64,000 bases of DNA from Typha latifolia (taxonomy: Eukaryota > Streptophyta > Magnoliopsida > Poales > Typhaceae): the NCBI GenBank assembly GCA_019914945.1, contig CM034108.1, positions 8,256,001-8,320,000 on the forward strand, read 5' to 3'. The position numbers and the translations under genes are program-made. Below the pieces are notes generated by a model that worked only from the letters and a program-made list of their open reading frames with translations, had not been told where the DNA came from and did not search any database. This document shows, one piece after another, positions 50,275-61,049 of this stretch. The first letter of the stretch is position 1, and the number at the start of each line of letters is the position of its first letter.

Positions 50275-50639
50275 CTAATCCCAACCGCCTACCATCCGTG
50301 AATCCACAAAATTGTGGGTGCTTCTTGAATTAATAAGAATTAGTACTTTTTTCTTCTTGATCATACCTTCCACCCAAAGAGTTTTTGGAGTTGACTCACC
50401 GGCAAGAGAATGAAAGGAGAGTTCGGCTTGAACATTAAGCGGTTTGTCATCTTCAGTGTGGCCCACTTCTTCCTCTTATTGCTCCTCAAGATCTTTAATA
50501 GGATCATCCTCTATCATCTCTTCCATGAGCATGATGGCCATGGGTTGTTTGGCACATTTGTGGCCTAGTGTGAAGCGCACATCGTAATAGAAGCATAAGC
50601 CATTCGAGCGCTGATTTTTGACCTTCGCTTGTGTGAGGC
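50275..50639 (-). pseudogene. Gypsy gag zinc knuckle and protease, active site altered
   Basis: A degraded zinc knuckle (CFYYDVRFTLGHKC, with the second Cys replaced by Tyr) is followed by a protease whose active-site motif reads LINSRSTHNF. The family motif is LIDSGSTHNF, so the catalytic Asp has become Asn and the Gly has become Arg. The protease would be dead. Confidence 0.75.
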
Positions 50640-51478
50640 TGATACACTTAGTTAGAGTCTTTTCTTATTGCATTAGTTATTTATTTTCATTAAAAAAAAT
50701 TCTGTAGGTCGCGTTCGAATGCAATTGGAGACGCGTTCGAACGCCTTTGCGAACGCCTGCATCAGGTTAGCAAAACAGAGAATGCAAAATATGCGTTCGA
50801 AGGCGATCGGGCGCATTTGAACAATGCGTTCGAACGCCTGCATCACGTTTGCATCGACAAAGAATGCCTTTTGTGCATTCGAACGCGATCGAGCGCAATC
50901 GAACACAATCGGCAGGAGTCTACTAGAATTAGGGTTAATAATTGTTATTTTGGCTTGTTAGCTAGCCTCTATAAAGGTGTGGATGACAGCATAAATCATA
51001 ATGCTTTGGGAATATTGGTTTCTTGCCTTTCTATCTTCTCTCTAGCCTAATCTCCCTCCTCCATCTTCACCAACCTACCACCTCTACTGTTCGCAAGGTC
51101 TCTCCTAACTTCTAATCTCCCTCGTCTATTGAGTCCTCCCTCTCCTTGGGATCTCGACCACTTCTTGCCCTTTGTCTTTATCCCTCAAACAACATCAACC
51201 ATCCACCCTCATCTTCATTATCATCCATAACCCTAACATCCACTTCACCCATCACCACCACCATCATCCGCACTATATCATCTTTTCGTCCTAGTTGTAG
51301 TTTGAATCTGTGAAAGGCATAAATACAAAAAACATAGATTAGGGATTACAGATCGATTCCACCTGGTTTTATAATTTTCTAACAATAGGAGAATATTTGG
51401 TTAATATTTTCCCTCGATTTTGCGGACTGCTTCTTGCAATAAATCCAGATCTTGAAGGAAATTTTCTATAACCTATCA
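50640..51478 (+). repeat. Gypsy 5' LTR with intact primer-binding site (plus orientation)
   Basis: It runs TGATACAC to CCTATCA (839 bases). It carries several TTCGAACG palindromes, a TATAAAG box at 50970-50976 and, two bases beyond its end, TGGTATCAGAGCCAGG (from 51481), a very good primer-binding match to initiator tRNA-Met. The last part (51313-51478) resembles sequence at about 18530-18600. The rest of this element is missing except for the first 250 bases. Confidence 0.75.
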
Positions 51479-51518
51479 TTGGTATCAGAGCCAGGCGAAT
51501 TTCAGACCTTCATTAATT

Positions 51519-51704
51519 GTGGAAACAAGGAAGATGGCAACAACAAGGAGATCAATGGAGAACACACTGACAAGGGAAGACTCAATCAACTATAACCCTA
51601 ACTGTGAGGTCGATTCCTTTGGAGCGACCACAGCAGGACCGAGTCAACCAACGTCCATGGGTGTGAGTTGTTGCAAAAGAGACAAACTCTTCTACATGTA
51701 CTAA
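51519..51704 (+). pseudogene. Start of a gypsy gag, truncated
   Basis: A 61-codon frame starts shortly after the primer-binding site and is where a gag would begin. It has no recognisable motif and runs into an unrelated, reverse-oriented element. I call it a gag only from position. Confidence 0.35.
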
Positions 51705-51739
51705 TGTGTCGATGATTGGTTTAAGCCTTTAACAATTGA

Positions 51740-52280
51740 CTTTGAAGATATGCCCATCTTTAGGATTTTCTAGCTATATTGTGTCATTTTAAAAGATACG
51801 CTTCATGATGAAGGCTCCATTCCATCTAGATCTCAATTTGCTATGACGTAAATACAGTCTAGAATCATCTGGAATAACTTGTTGATCTTGTATAAATTAT
51901 TATTTTTTACTATTGTCTTATCATGAAAGGCTTTCATCTTGTCTTTTGATATTTTACCATTTTCATAAGCATCAATACGCAACTCCTTCGACTCAGTTGC
52001 TTGAAGTTTGCATACATTACCTGCTTTAGTGAGGTTAAAGTTGAAATTCTTTTTAGCACAATATGCTTTATGTTTGAGCTCTCCAGAATGTGACAAGGTT
52101 TACCGAAGACAAGCCTATAGGGAGACGTACCCAAAATTATTTTATATACAGTACGGTATGCCCAAAGTGAATTAATAAGCCACAAAGGCCAATCCTTGCA
52201 TTCAGGATTAACCATTTTTATCAAGATATGTTTGATCTCCCTATTAGCAAGCTCTACTTGCCCAAACCTCCAAATACATG
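51740..52280 (-). pseudogene. Athila-like gypsy integrase, C-terminal fragment
   Basis: On the minus strand GQVELANREIKHILIKMVN, DWPLWLINSLWAYRTVYK and TSPYRLVFGKPCHI, then LRIDAYENGKISKDKMKAFHD, are characteristic of the integrase of the Athila group of non-chromovirus gypsy elements. A stop and a frameshift interrupt it. It is the downstream part of the remnant that continues at 54838-55271 and 63324-63555. Confidence 0.8.
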
Positions 52281-54837
52281 TGTAAACCGCGTGGGTAAAT
52301 CCCCCCACGCGGTGTATCACATGACCTGTCAGTACAAGGATTTCACAAGGCACACAACAGCACAATTTCACTATAAATAAACTCAATTATAAGAGTCCGG
52401 ATACAAGTCCACAGGCCACAACAAGCCTTCCAAATATACATTCAAAATACAATGCTAAAGTCCAAAAAAAATACAACGTCATCATCACACCCTCACAGGG
52501 GCTTAATACACTAATATACGTACTGGAAAGAAAAGCGGCTACTCCTCGCTACCCGCACCTGCGTCCCCTAGCTCTGAAATAATACCGCTACGAGGGGTGA
52601 GCTTACAGCCCATTGAGTAGGATTCATATAATCTAAATTAATGACATCGCATGTATATATCCAATGTATGCCCATATTTGCTAACGATAACGATATGCTT
52701 ATTGAAATGACTTACCACAATTTACTAAGTCAATGCAATTGATAAAGATTACCAATCACTATCCTGGAACATGCTAAATCCTAAACGTATTATGATAATT
52801 TCACACAGATATAAAGCTTGAGACAATCTCTTTTCATACACATCTCAATCATAGGTGTTACATATTATGCATAGCAATAAAATAGCAGTTTAGTCATCTC
52901 ATGTCTACCAAGGCAATAATCATACTTATCATCGCTCACCGAGCTATTCACCACACAGGGTAAATACTCTTAAGAAACAATCATCCATCATCTCATACAT
53001 CGAGGGGGGGATATATACACATCTAGCGGTAATGTCACCTACACGTGTATGGCGACACTACATGTGACCGGTTGTCTCGTGGCCATCGGACTCGGGACCC
53101 CGATCGTAAGCCCATATCTCACTCTCTCTAAATCATCACCGCCCTCGGGAGAATCGGGAGCCCTCGGCTCATCAATAGACGCCTAACCCCGCGTCGTCGG
53201 GTACCGCTAGAGATATATCCCCGCCTCACAATCATGTTCTTCTATCATCATAATCTAGTCCTAACTATGCAGTATAACTACCTGAATGCCACATAGGCTT
53301 CCCGACCTCAGGTGTAGGCCGCTAATAGTATAGTCATATAAGATACACTCTACCCTTAACCCTGGGCTGAGTGAGTAGGGGTACTGCCTAGTCAGAATTC
53401 GACTACTAATGATAGGTGGAAGTGGTGCAGTGTTTATGAGTGCATAAAGCATGTTATAGTCATTATGATCATTACATTCTACGTTCACAGCAATCATACA
53501 TCTATGCAATGGTATACCATACCGGACACATGTAAAGCATTATCATACTAATGTTGATGTCACATTAACATTCTCATAATACTATGATGAACAGGTTATA
53601 AATAACTACGTATGCAAAAGATATAATAGGGAGTACCAACTGCATGCATTAATACCGACATTTCCTACACAGGTATAATGACTGTAATTATGTTATGCTA
53701 GATTTGTATAACTCTACTCGCCTGGGGGGTCTCCACGGTATGGTAAAACTCGTCAGCTAGTCCGGGATCCCAAAATCTTCCTCACGCGGTGTCAATCCTA
53801 TTAATTCACGCAAGTAAAGTCATTAGCGAACTAATAGAATTACTTATCTTATTAGCACATTTATGTTTGGTACGAGTCAAGGGTATCCTAGGAATCTTAT
53901 GTTATCCCAAAATTAAGGATCAGGCTAATCAAAACAGGTGAAAATGATAAACAGGGTTATAGGGTCCAAATGGCCCCAAAATGGCTAGGCTAGAGGCAAA
54001 GGGTAGGCCCAAACCCAACCCACAAGCAAAAGGGCCTTAGTGGGCTGGGGGCCCAGCCACAGCCCACCAAGGTTGGAATAGTGGGCTGCAGACTGCAGCC
54101 CACTCCACAATGGGTTAATGGGCTGCAGCCTGCAGCCCACCCGGATCTAAGGCTAGGTGGGCTGCGGCCTGCAGCCCACCCGAGTCTTGGTGGGCTGCGG
54201 CCTGCAGCCCACTCGAGTCTTGGTGGGCTGCGGCCCGCAGCCCACCCAGACCGGGCTGGTGGGCTGCGGTCTGCAGCCCACCCCAACAGATTAGTGGGCT
54301 GCAGTGGTCTGCAGCCCACTAAGGGAGCCGGGGGGGGGGGGAAATGGGTGGGGGTTTAACCCCCACCGATCCACCTCATCTCCTTCCACTACCGATGGAA
54401 GGAGGGTGAGGCGGAGGGAAGTGCCCACGAGGCCGTGGGGCCGCGGGGTTGCGGCGGCGCGGCACGAGGCCGGCGGCGCAGCGCAGGGACGGCGGCGGCA
54501 TGGGTCCGGCGCAGCACGAGGCCGAGGAGGGGAAGGAGAAAGGGGAGAAAGGAAGGAGGGGAAGGAGCTTACCGGAGGGGGGGGGGGTCGGCGAGCTCGG
54601 CGGCTTCGGCGGCTGTCGGCAACTACGAGGGAGAGAGAGGAGAAAGGAGGGGCTGCGGTGAGGGAAAGAAGAGACGAGGGAGATGGGGGGAGGATGGCGT
54701 GCACGGCAAAGGAAGGGAAGAAGAAGAAGAAAAGGAAAGAGGGCAGGGTGGCAGGTTGACAGGCCGACGCAGGTGCTCGGCACGTGCGTCGGTTAGAGGT
54801 TTTTTATTTATTTATTTATTTAATTTGGGGTGTTACA
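52281..54837 (+). repeat. Solo-LTR-like element (TGTAAAC...GTGTTACA) in the Athila integrase
   Basis: The ends TGTAAACC and GGGGTGTTACA resemble the LTR-A termini, and the overall order (AT-rich centre, GC-rich 3' part with G runs, TTTATTT run, then GTGTTACA) is the same, but the sequence is clearly a different family. No coding region was found inside. Flanking bases do not match (ACATG and AATGA), and integrase codons are missing at the site, so a deletion accompanied or followed insertion. Confidence 0.55.
54060..54325. repeat. Tandem array of GTGGGCTGC...GCAGCCCAC hairpins
   Basis: At least seven consecutive units of about 33-40 bases each contain the near-perfect palindrome GTGGGCTGC(G/A)GxCTGCAGCCCAC, separated by variable spacers such as CCGAGTCTTG. 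Overlapping open frames on both strands (53990-54319 and 54081-54359) arise from the repeat. Confidence 0.8.
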
Positions 54838-55271
54838 AATGATCACTCATGGTGACCCAAAACAATAGTATGATTAGTATTTCTACATGCTACAGCTTCA
54901 ACCAATTTGGATACATAATCCACTACTAGAAGAATATAAAGATAATCAAACGATAGTGGAAATGGTTACATAAAGTCTATCCCCCAATAATTAAAAATTT
55001 CAATCAGTTGGATTGGGTTTAATAACATCATATTTCGCTAGGACAATGCCCCTAACTTGAGCATCGATAACAATATTTACAAATGTTCTTTGTATGGTGA
55101 TTTTCTTTATAGAAAAGTGACATCCACAAGCTTGTAAATGACAAAAAATTTCAAGATACTTAGGATTTCATCATTAGGTGCGCAACATCTCATAATTTGG
55201 CTAAGGCAGTACTTAAAAAGACGATGATCGTCCCTATAGAAGTTCCTAATCATAACCAGGAACTTATGTTT
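54838..55271 (-). pseudogene. Athila-like gypsy integrase, middle fragment
   Basis: The minus strand reads FLVMIRNFYRDDHRLFKYC, MRCCAPNDEI, RNMMLLNPIQLIEIFNYWGIDFM and YILLVVDYVSKLVEAV with several stops, the zinc-binding and first core part of an Athila-type integrase. It is continuous with 63324-63555 once the 8-kb gypsy insertion (55272-63323) is removed, and with 51740-52280 once the solo-LTR-like element is removed. Confidence 0.8.
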
Positions 55272-55942
55272 TGATACGATTCGGCTTCATCGATGTCGTC
55301 TCGAGCATGGATACACCATAGGTGTGTCTTTTATTCTTGTTTTAGTGTTTATTTGAGAGAAACAAATAAGTTTTGTGTATGTCACTTTCGAACGCGGGTA
55401 GGGTGCGTTCGAATGCGCTTGCAAACGCCTGCATCAGGTTCACAAATACAGAGAACACAAAATGTGCGTTTGAACGTAATCGAGCGCGTTCAAATGCGGT
55501 CAATGAAATTCACTGTTTCTAGAGTTACTAATTGCCATATTTGAATTGTTTGGTTAGCCTCTAAAGGTGTGGATGGCAACCAAGGAGTCATTATTGAATG
55601 AATTGAGTTTTGCCCTAGTTCCTTAGGCCCACTCCTCCCCTTTATTCTAATCTCTCTATTACCTTGCCCTAACCCCTTCCATCATCCATAATCCTTCCAT
55701 CATCCAAAAACAGACTCTTTGATATTCATCTACGTCTCGGACGTTATCTCGAGATCCCATCATCCAATTTTTTTGAAATTAGATTTGTTGGAAAGCTCTC
55801 TCCAAGGCTACAACATATCATAATTTCACATTGATCCGATGGCTGTATCTTCCGGGATTCATTTCCAAAGTTCCATGCCAGATTCTATTCAGATCTGAAA
55901 ATGGGATAGATCGAACCTTAGCCCAAGGGGAGATCGTATCTA
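55272..55942 (+). repeat. Gypsy 5' LTR (family LTR-B)
   Basis: It starts TGATACGATTCGG and ends ATCGTATCTA (expected TCA, so one base is mutated). It carries three TTCGAA(C/T)G-type palindromes. It lacks two segments present in the 3' LTR: the CTT-rich/GGCCACTCACC block and the block around CACCGGTGCCACC. Confidence 0.88.
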
Positions 55943-56126
55943 GAGTGTATCAGAGACACCATTTCTCGGACACGTGCTTCCGATGACAACCACTAGAGCT
56001 ATGGCTGCACGGTGAAATTAGGAAGAAGAGATCTCCCCAATAGAGGAGGGGGAGACGGCTGCGGGAACCTCCACCCGTGGAACCGCCTGACCGAATCTAA
56101 ATACTGAAGAGCCTAGCATTCAAGAT

Positions 56127-57246
56127 ATGATTGAGTCTCTTTTCGAGCAAATGGTCATCAATAACCAGATGATGATGGAGATGATGCGGGAAGTATGGGC
56201 GACAAGAGAAGCCATGGCGAACGGGAATGCACCAACCACTCTACGACACGAGTCCACCCCCATGAACCCATCACCACCGGTTCAGAATTTGCACCAATAA
56301 GAACCTCTGCTACCACCACCCTATGGAAAGAGACAAGCAAGGATGGTTCCACTAGGCCAAGTTGCGGGTGAGCCCATTCGACGAGCGAAGCAAAATGGAG
56401 ATCATCTTGGAGTTCTAGATCCTTGGGCAGGGCAACACGAACCGAAACCGCATTGAGTTAACCAAAACTGAAGGAGGGATCATCAACCATTCATGGTGCA
56501 TCCTCCTCCGGTTAGACAAGGACTTGGATATGATTTGGATTGAGACAACGGTATCCGTGGGCAAATTATGCGTCTCGAATTTCCTAAGTTCAAAGGTGGT
56601 GACCCGATCGATTGGTTGTATAGGGCGAAATAATTCTTCACATACCAGGGTATAGCAGAAGAATATAAGGTGATGCTTGCAAGCTTCCACCTTGAAGATG
56701 CGACACTTAATTAGTTTCAAGCAGCCAATGCCCATGAGACGATTGAAAGTTAGGCCGATTTCTACACCGATATCACGCGGCGATTTGGAGCGTCGGGGTA
56801 TGAAAACTTTGATGCTCTCCTCTCAAAGATGGTGCAAAGGACCACGGTTGGGGCATACCAAGAAGAATTTGAGAAGATAAGTAGCCGATGCCACCCTCCA
56901 TGGACGGATGAACAACTTCGCAGCACCTTCATCTCCGGGTTGCGGGGAGACATACAAGCCGACGTGAGGGCTTTAAGGCCTAGAACCTTAAAAAAGGCCT
57001 TCGAAGATGTAGTACTCATGGAAGACAAATATCGAGCCATGAAGTTACACCTCAAACAGAACTAGACAAGCCAAGAAAGCTGCAATCCGATTCGTCCTAA
57101 CATAGCAGCAGGAAATGTTACCAGTGTACCAAGAGCCGCTGCTATAATTGTGCCTCCTCGAGCATCACACCAACTCAAGTGGAGGAGAGAAGAGCCAAAG
57201 GCCTATGCTTTTGCTGTGATCAAAAGTTTATACCCGGACATCGCTG
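56127..57246 (+). pseudogene. Gypsy gag, broken
   Basis: Translated pieces are MIESLFEQMV, then (after stops) LEFPKFKGGDPIDWLYRAK, ITRRFGASGYENFDALLSKM, VGAYQEEFEKISSRC and STFISGLRGDIQADVRAL, the usual retrotransposon gag domain, followed by a zinc knuckle AKGLCFCCDQKFIPGHRC. At least five stops and one frameshift interrupt it. The zinc knuckle is cut by the solo LTR at 57247. Confidence 0.88.
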
Positions 57247-60074
57247 CTGTAACACCCCAGCCCGGCACAGGCATATGCATGCCCACGCACCCACACGGCA
57301 CGCGCGGCGCACGCGACAAGACGGGCGGGACCCGTCACACACAGATACTCTTGTGCACATATAATCATGACATCATCAAATAAAACCAAATAAACATGTT
57401 AACATAAGAATATCCAAGTCCACAATAATATACATTAGACTACTACATAATCGTGCAAGACCCACACAGGCCACAACAAACCATCAAGATACAACTAAAA
57501 CAACTAATACAAGAGTATACTATGATTCGACCTGTATTATACAAATCATCGTCTAATACAAAAGAGTACAAATATTAAATACTCGTACAACTCAATTTCT
57601 ATATAAACTATCATCTATACCATCTCGCATCTATAACTCACCTCATCATCGCTCTAAAATATCTTCTCAAGATATCTCAAATCACTATCATGTACCACAT
57701 ATCTGAGGGGTTAGAAAAGAAATAGAGAGAGAGTAATGAGCAAAAGGCTCAGTGAATAGACCTTACCTTGAATCAGTGATGGCAAATAAAAAGTAAATCA
57801 TCTATTGAATAATATGAATCAGAAAGGGCATCATGTCATGAATGAATATATGAATGTATCCTCTATAATATATAAATAAAAAGTAGATAACATGTCATAA
57901 CTAATAAAAGTATATAATCCTCGACAATGAGTAAACAAATCTCCATGTCATACTATCAGCATAACTTTTTCTCAAATATGATACATGATGCATGCCGACC
58001 ATGACCATGCTATGATATCAAATACAACCATATATGATGTATATTGACCATTCAATAATTAGGTAATCAAATGATAATGAAATCATATGCATTTCTCAAC
58101 ATCTTAATTATCAATGTCAGCTCTATATGTCATTATCATACTAGACCACTATGCACAGTCAACACCCGGTACCTGGTCTCAACATCATGCCCAGAGGCTC
58201 AGAGCATACTCTGCCACCCACAAGAGTATCTCAAATATAACCATACCCCGCCACCCGCTAGGGTATCAACATCCCTCCAGATTGGGCAACCTTCTAGCTG
58301 ATAGAAACCTCGTGAGAATAACTTGCCACATATGCCCTGGCGAACAACATGTGTCCGAATGTCTGCTGCACACACAGACTAATGACCTCGGACGTAAGTC
58401 CAACAGGATCGCAACTATGTCGAGCGGTCAATCATCCACCAAGTACGTCCGAACCCTCATGCCCACTCGGGTATCCTCACGCTTTCTATCAACTATCCTA
58501 TCAATTACATTTTATGCTTTCCTTCTAAATGATAGATCATATGCATATATTTAGTACGATAAGAAGTCAATGCATAACAGAAATTTAGGTGGAACAGAAA
58601 TCAAGAGAAAAATAATGCAATATAGTCTCCAATAATGTAGTCAATACATACATACTCATGCTAATCAATTACATGCATACTCATGCTACAGATCAACTGG
58701 AGGCCAAAACATGCTCGACTGTAATCATCTCTAGATAAGGTCATATAATCATGCCGGAGGCCAAAACATGCATGTGCATAATATATAATATAACATAATT
58801 TGAGAAAGGCGTCTAGGGGAAAAGATTGCTCACCGTCTGATCAGAAAACACAAACCATGCATCTCTCACGTCCGTCAGTTAACCGAGTGACACTCATCGC
58901 TAGCAAGGTCCACGGGGCCTCAAATAAGAGAGTTTGAGATCTGAAAATATTCAAGTAATATTAATTAGTCGTTTATCCAATTAGAATTAGTTCATGTAGA
59001 ATATAAAGGTTTATTTGGTTTAAAATCACTTCTTTTACTTTGTATATAACTAGATTCACATTATAGGTATGATTCAAATATTATAACATACTATTATTAT
59101 AAAATACTAGTTATAAAATACGGAGAAAGGTTCGTCTCTTTTTATTTAATATTCTAAATATATAATTATAAAGTAAAAGCTAAACAATTATAAATGGGAT
59201 ATAAGTATAGATAAGATCTATTTATAATAAATTTATATTTCTTAGTCTATTTTGATTAATTAGAAGTTATATAGTATTTACTTAATTATGTAAAATAATT
59301 AATTAATTAATAAGACTAGTATCTTATTCTACACACGATAGTATATAATAAATTGTTAAGATTACTTAAATTGCATATATTATGAATATCAGTTCATAAA
59401 TCTAATAATTATAATTTACAAAACTATCTATTAATCTAATAGAAATATAAATACAGAGTTAAATCAAAATAAGTATTACTTATATTTATGCATAATAGTT
59501 TATAACCTAGTTAATCATTAATTATACTAATTATAATTAATAATAATCATGTTGAAGAATATACATTATTATTGTAATAATTAATGTCCAAATAATTTAT
59601 CTACATTAATTAAGGAAGTAATACTTAATTAAATAAATAAACAAATATAAAATAAAGTAGATAATAAAACAATGTCACAAGTGCTGGGCTCGGCCCAGCA
59701 CTGTGTAGAAAAAAAAAGGAGTAGAAGCCGAGGACGAAGAAGAAGAAGAAGAAGAAGAAGAAGAAGAAGAAGAAGAAGAAGAAGAAGAAGAAGACGAAGA
59801 AGAAGAAGAAGGGAGGAGAAGGAGAAGAAGAAGAGAGGAGGGGAGCTGAGGGAAAAGAAAGGAGAAAGGAAGAAGAAATAAGAAATAAGAAGAAAGAAGA
59901 AAGAAGAAGAAGAAGAAGAAGAAGAAGAAGAAGAAAAGAAGAGGAAGAGAAGAAAGAGAGAAGGTGAGGGAGGGGGTTGCGGACGCAGGTTCGGCGGGGA
60001 GGTCACCGCCGATACTGGCCAATCAGCGGCCAGCCTCTAGTCGGCGGCTCGGCTCCGACGAGCCCAAGCACGGG

Positions 60075-60125
<51 letters not shown>

Positions 60126-60169
60126 TTCACCGGCGGTGGCGAGCCAACGTCAGCAATGAGGAGAGGAAG

Positions 60170-60219
<50 letters not shown>

Positions 60220-60422
60220 AAGGAAGAGAGAGATTTAAAGGGAGAACAAGAGAGGCGGTGGAGGAGTTGCGGCTGCGCCGGGGCCCGCCACGGCCAGCTA
60301 GGCGCAGCCCGTTGGCTACGGTAGCGGCAGTGGGCGCGTGGCGCCCCCACCATGCATGGGCACGAGTCCGACCACGTCGTGACCAAATATTTTTTTATTT
60401 TATTTTTAGGGTTGGGTTGTTA
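57247..60422 (+). repeat. Complete solo LTR-A nested in the gypsy gag
   Basis: It begins TGTAACACCCCAGCCC and ends GGGTTGGGTTGTTACA (3,176 bases). The flanking 5-mers GCTGC and GCAGC differ at one base, giving a likely target duplication with one mutation. It also creates a 12-bp perfect inverted repeat GCTGCTGTAACA/TGTTACAGCAGC. No coding region or second LTR was seen. Contents are an AT-rich centre (57.3-59.6 kb), a GC hairpin (59680-59702), AAG microsatellites (59738-59815 and 59890-59935), and GAGA tracts (60077-60121 and 60178-60214). It is the reference copy for the fragments at 1-208, 10425-11406 and 47262-48262. Confidence 0.82.
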
Positions 60423-60890
60423 CAGCAGCGCTAAATCGATGGGATCGATGATGCTAATAGATAGATTGGAGGAGGCTGAGGATGAGATGCAGCTGAAGAT
60501 GAGGGTGTGGCTGGACAGCAAGGAGGAGTAGCTGAGAAGGAACCTGTGGAGGACATGATGACCGAAATCTCCCTCCACGCCTATTTCGGGACAGCTGCAC
60601 CAAAGGCCTTGCGGGTGAACGGTGTAGTCAAGAAACCACAGTGTGAATCTTGATTGACACCGGGTCCACCCACAACTTCATTAACAAGAGGCTTCTTAGG
60701 AAGATTGGGCTCGAGTCGGAACCCATAGACGAGTTTGATGTGACGATTGGAGATGGCACCATATTGCGGGTAGATTTTATTTGTGGAGGTGCGGAGTTGA
60801 AGGTGCAAGGCCAAACTCTCACAATGGATCTTTATCCGTTGGCCTTGCGTGGTGCCGACATCGTCTTGGGGATTGGGCTTTGAAGCTTGG
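60423..60890 (+). pseudogene. Gypsy protease fragment
   Basis: After the solo LTR the gag tail resumes, and an aspartic protease follows: VLIDTGSTHNFINKRLLRK, VTIGDGTILRVDFICGG and LYPLALRGADIVLGIGL. The catalytic DTGS triad is intact. The normal next step into RT is missing. Confidence 0.82.
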
Positions 60891-61049
60891 GGCCTGTGAT
60901 ATTTGACTTTACAAACCCCACACTGACATTTTAGAGAAATGACCGGAGAGTGCTGCTAGATAGAAATCAACCGTGGCAAGAACTAGCGTTGCAACCGCTG
61001 TTTGAACTTCTAAGTGTAGGGGACGCAAGTGTGCTCACTTCTTTCTCAA

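Larger units (their letters stand above)
46645..50639 (-). mobile_element. Ty3/gypsy internal region (minus orientation), broken
   Basis: On the minus strand it reads gag zinc knuckle, protease, RT, RNase H, integrase and the chromodomain-side end. It is truncated at its 5' end by a plus-oriented LTR starting at 50640. A fragment of LTR-A (about 47262-48262) sits in the integrase, and the integrase core is missing. Stops and frameshifts are common, although the RT catalytic FFDDILVYG motif (about 49331-49352) is still readable. Confidence 0.85.

Noticed and set aside
53990..54842. Several overlapping frames of 92-151 aa, some Gly/Arg-rich
   Set aside because: They come from the hairpin array and GC-rich part of a solo-LTR-like element. 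Opposite-strand frames overlap completely, and no codon bias or domain is seen.
59629..60434. Open frames up to 156 aa with Ser/Leu or Arg/Glu runs
   Set aside because: Same cause: microsatellites inside the solo LTR-A copy.
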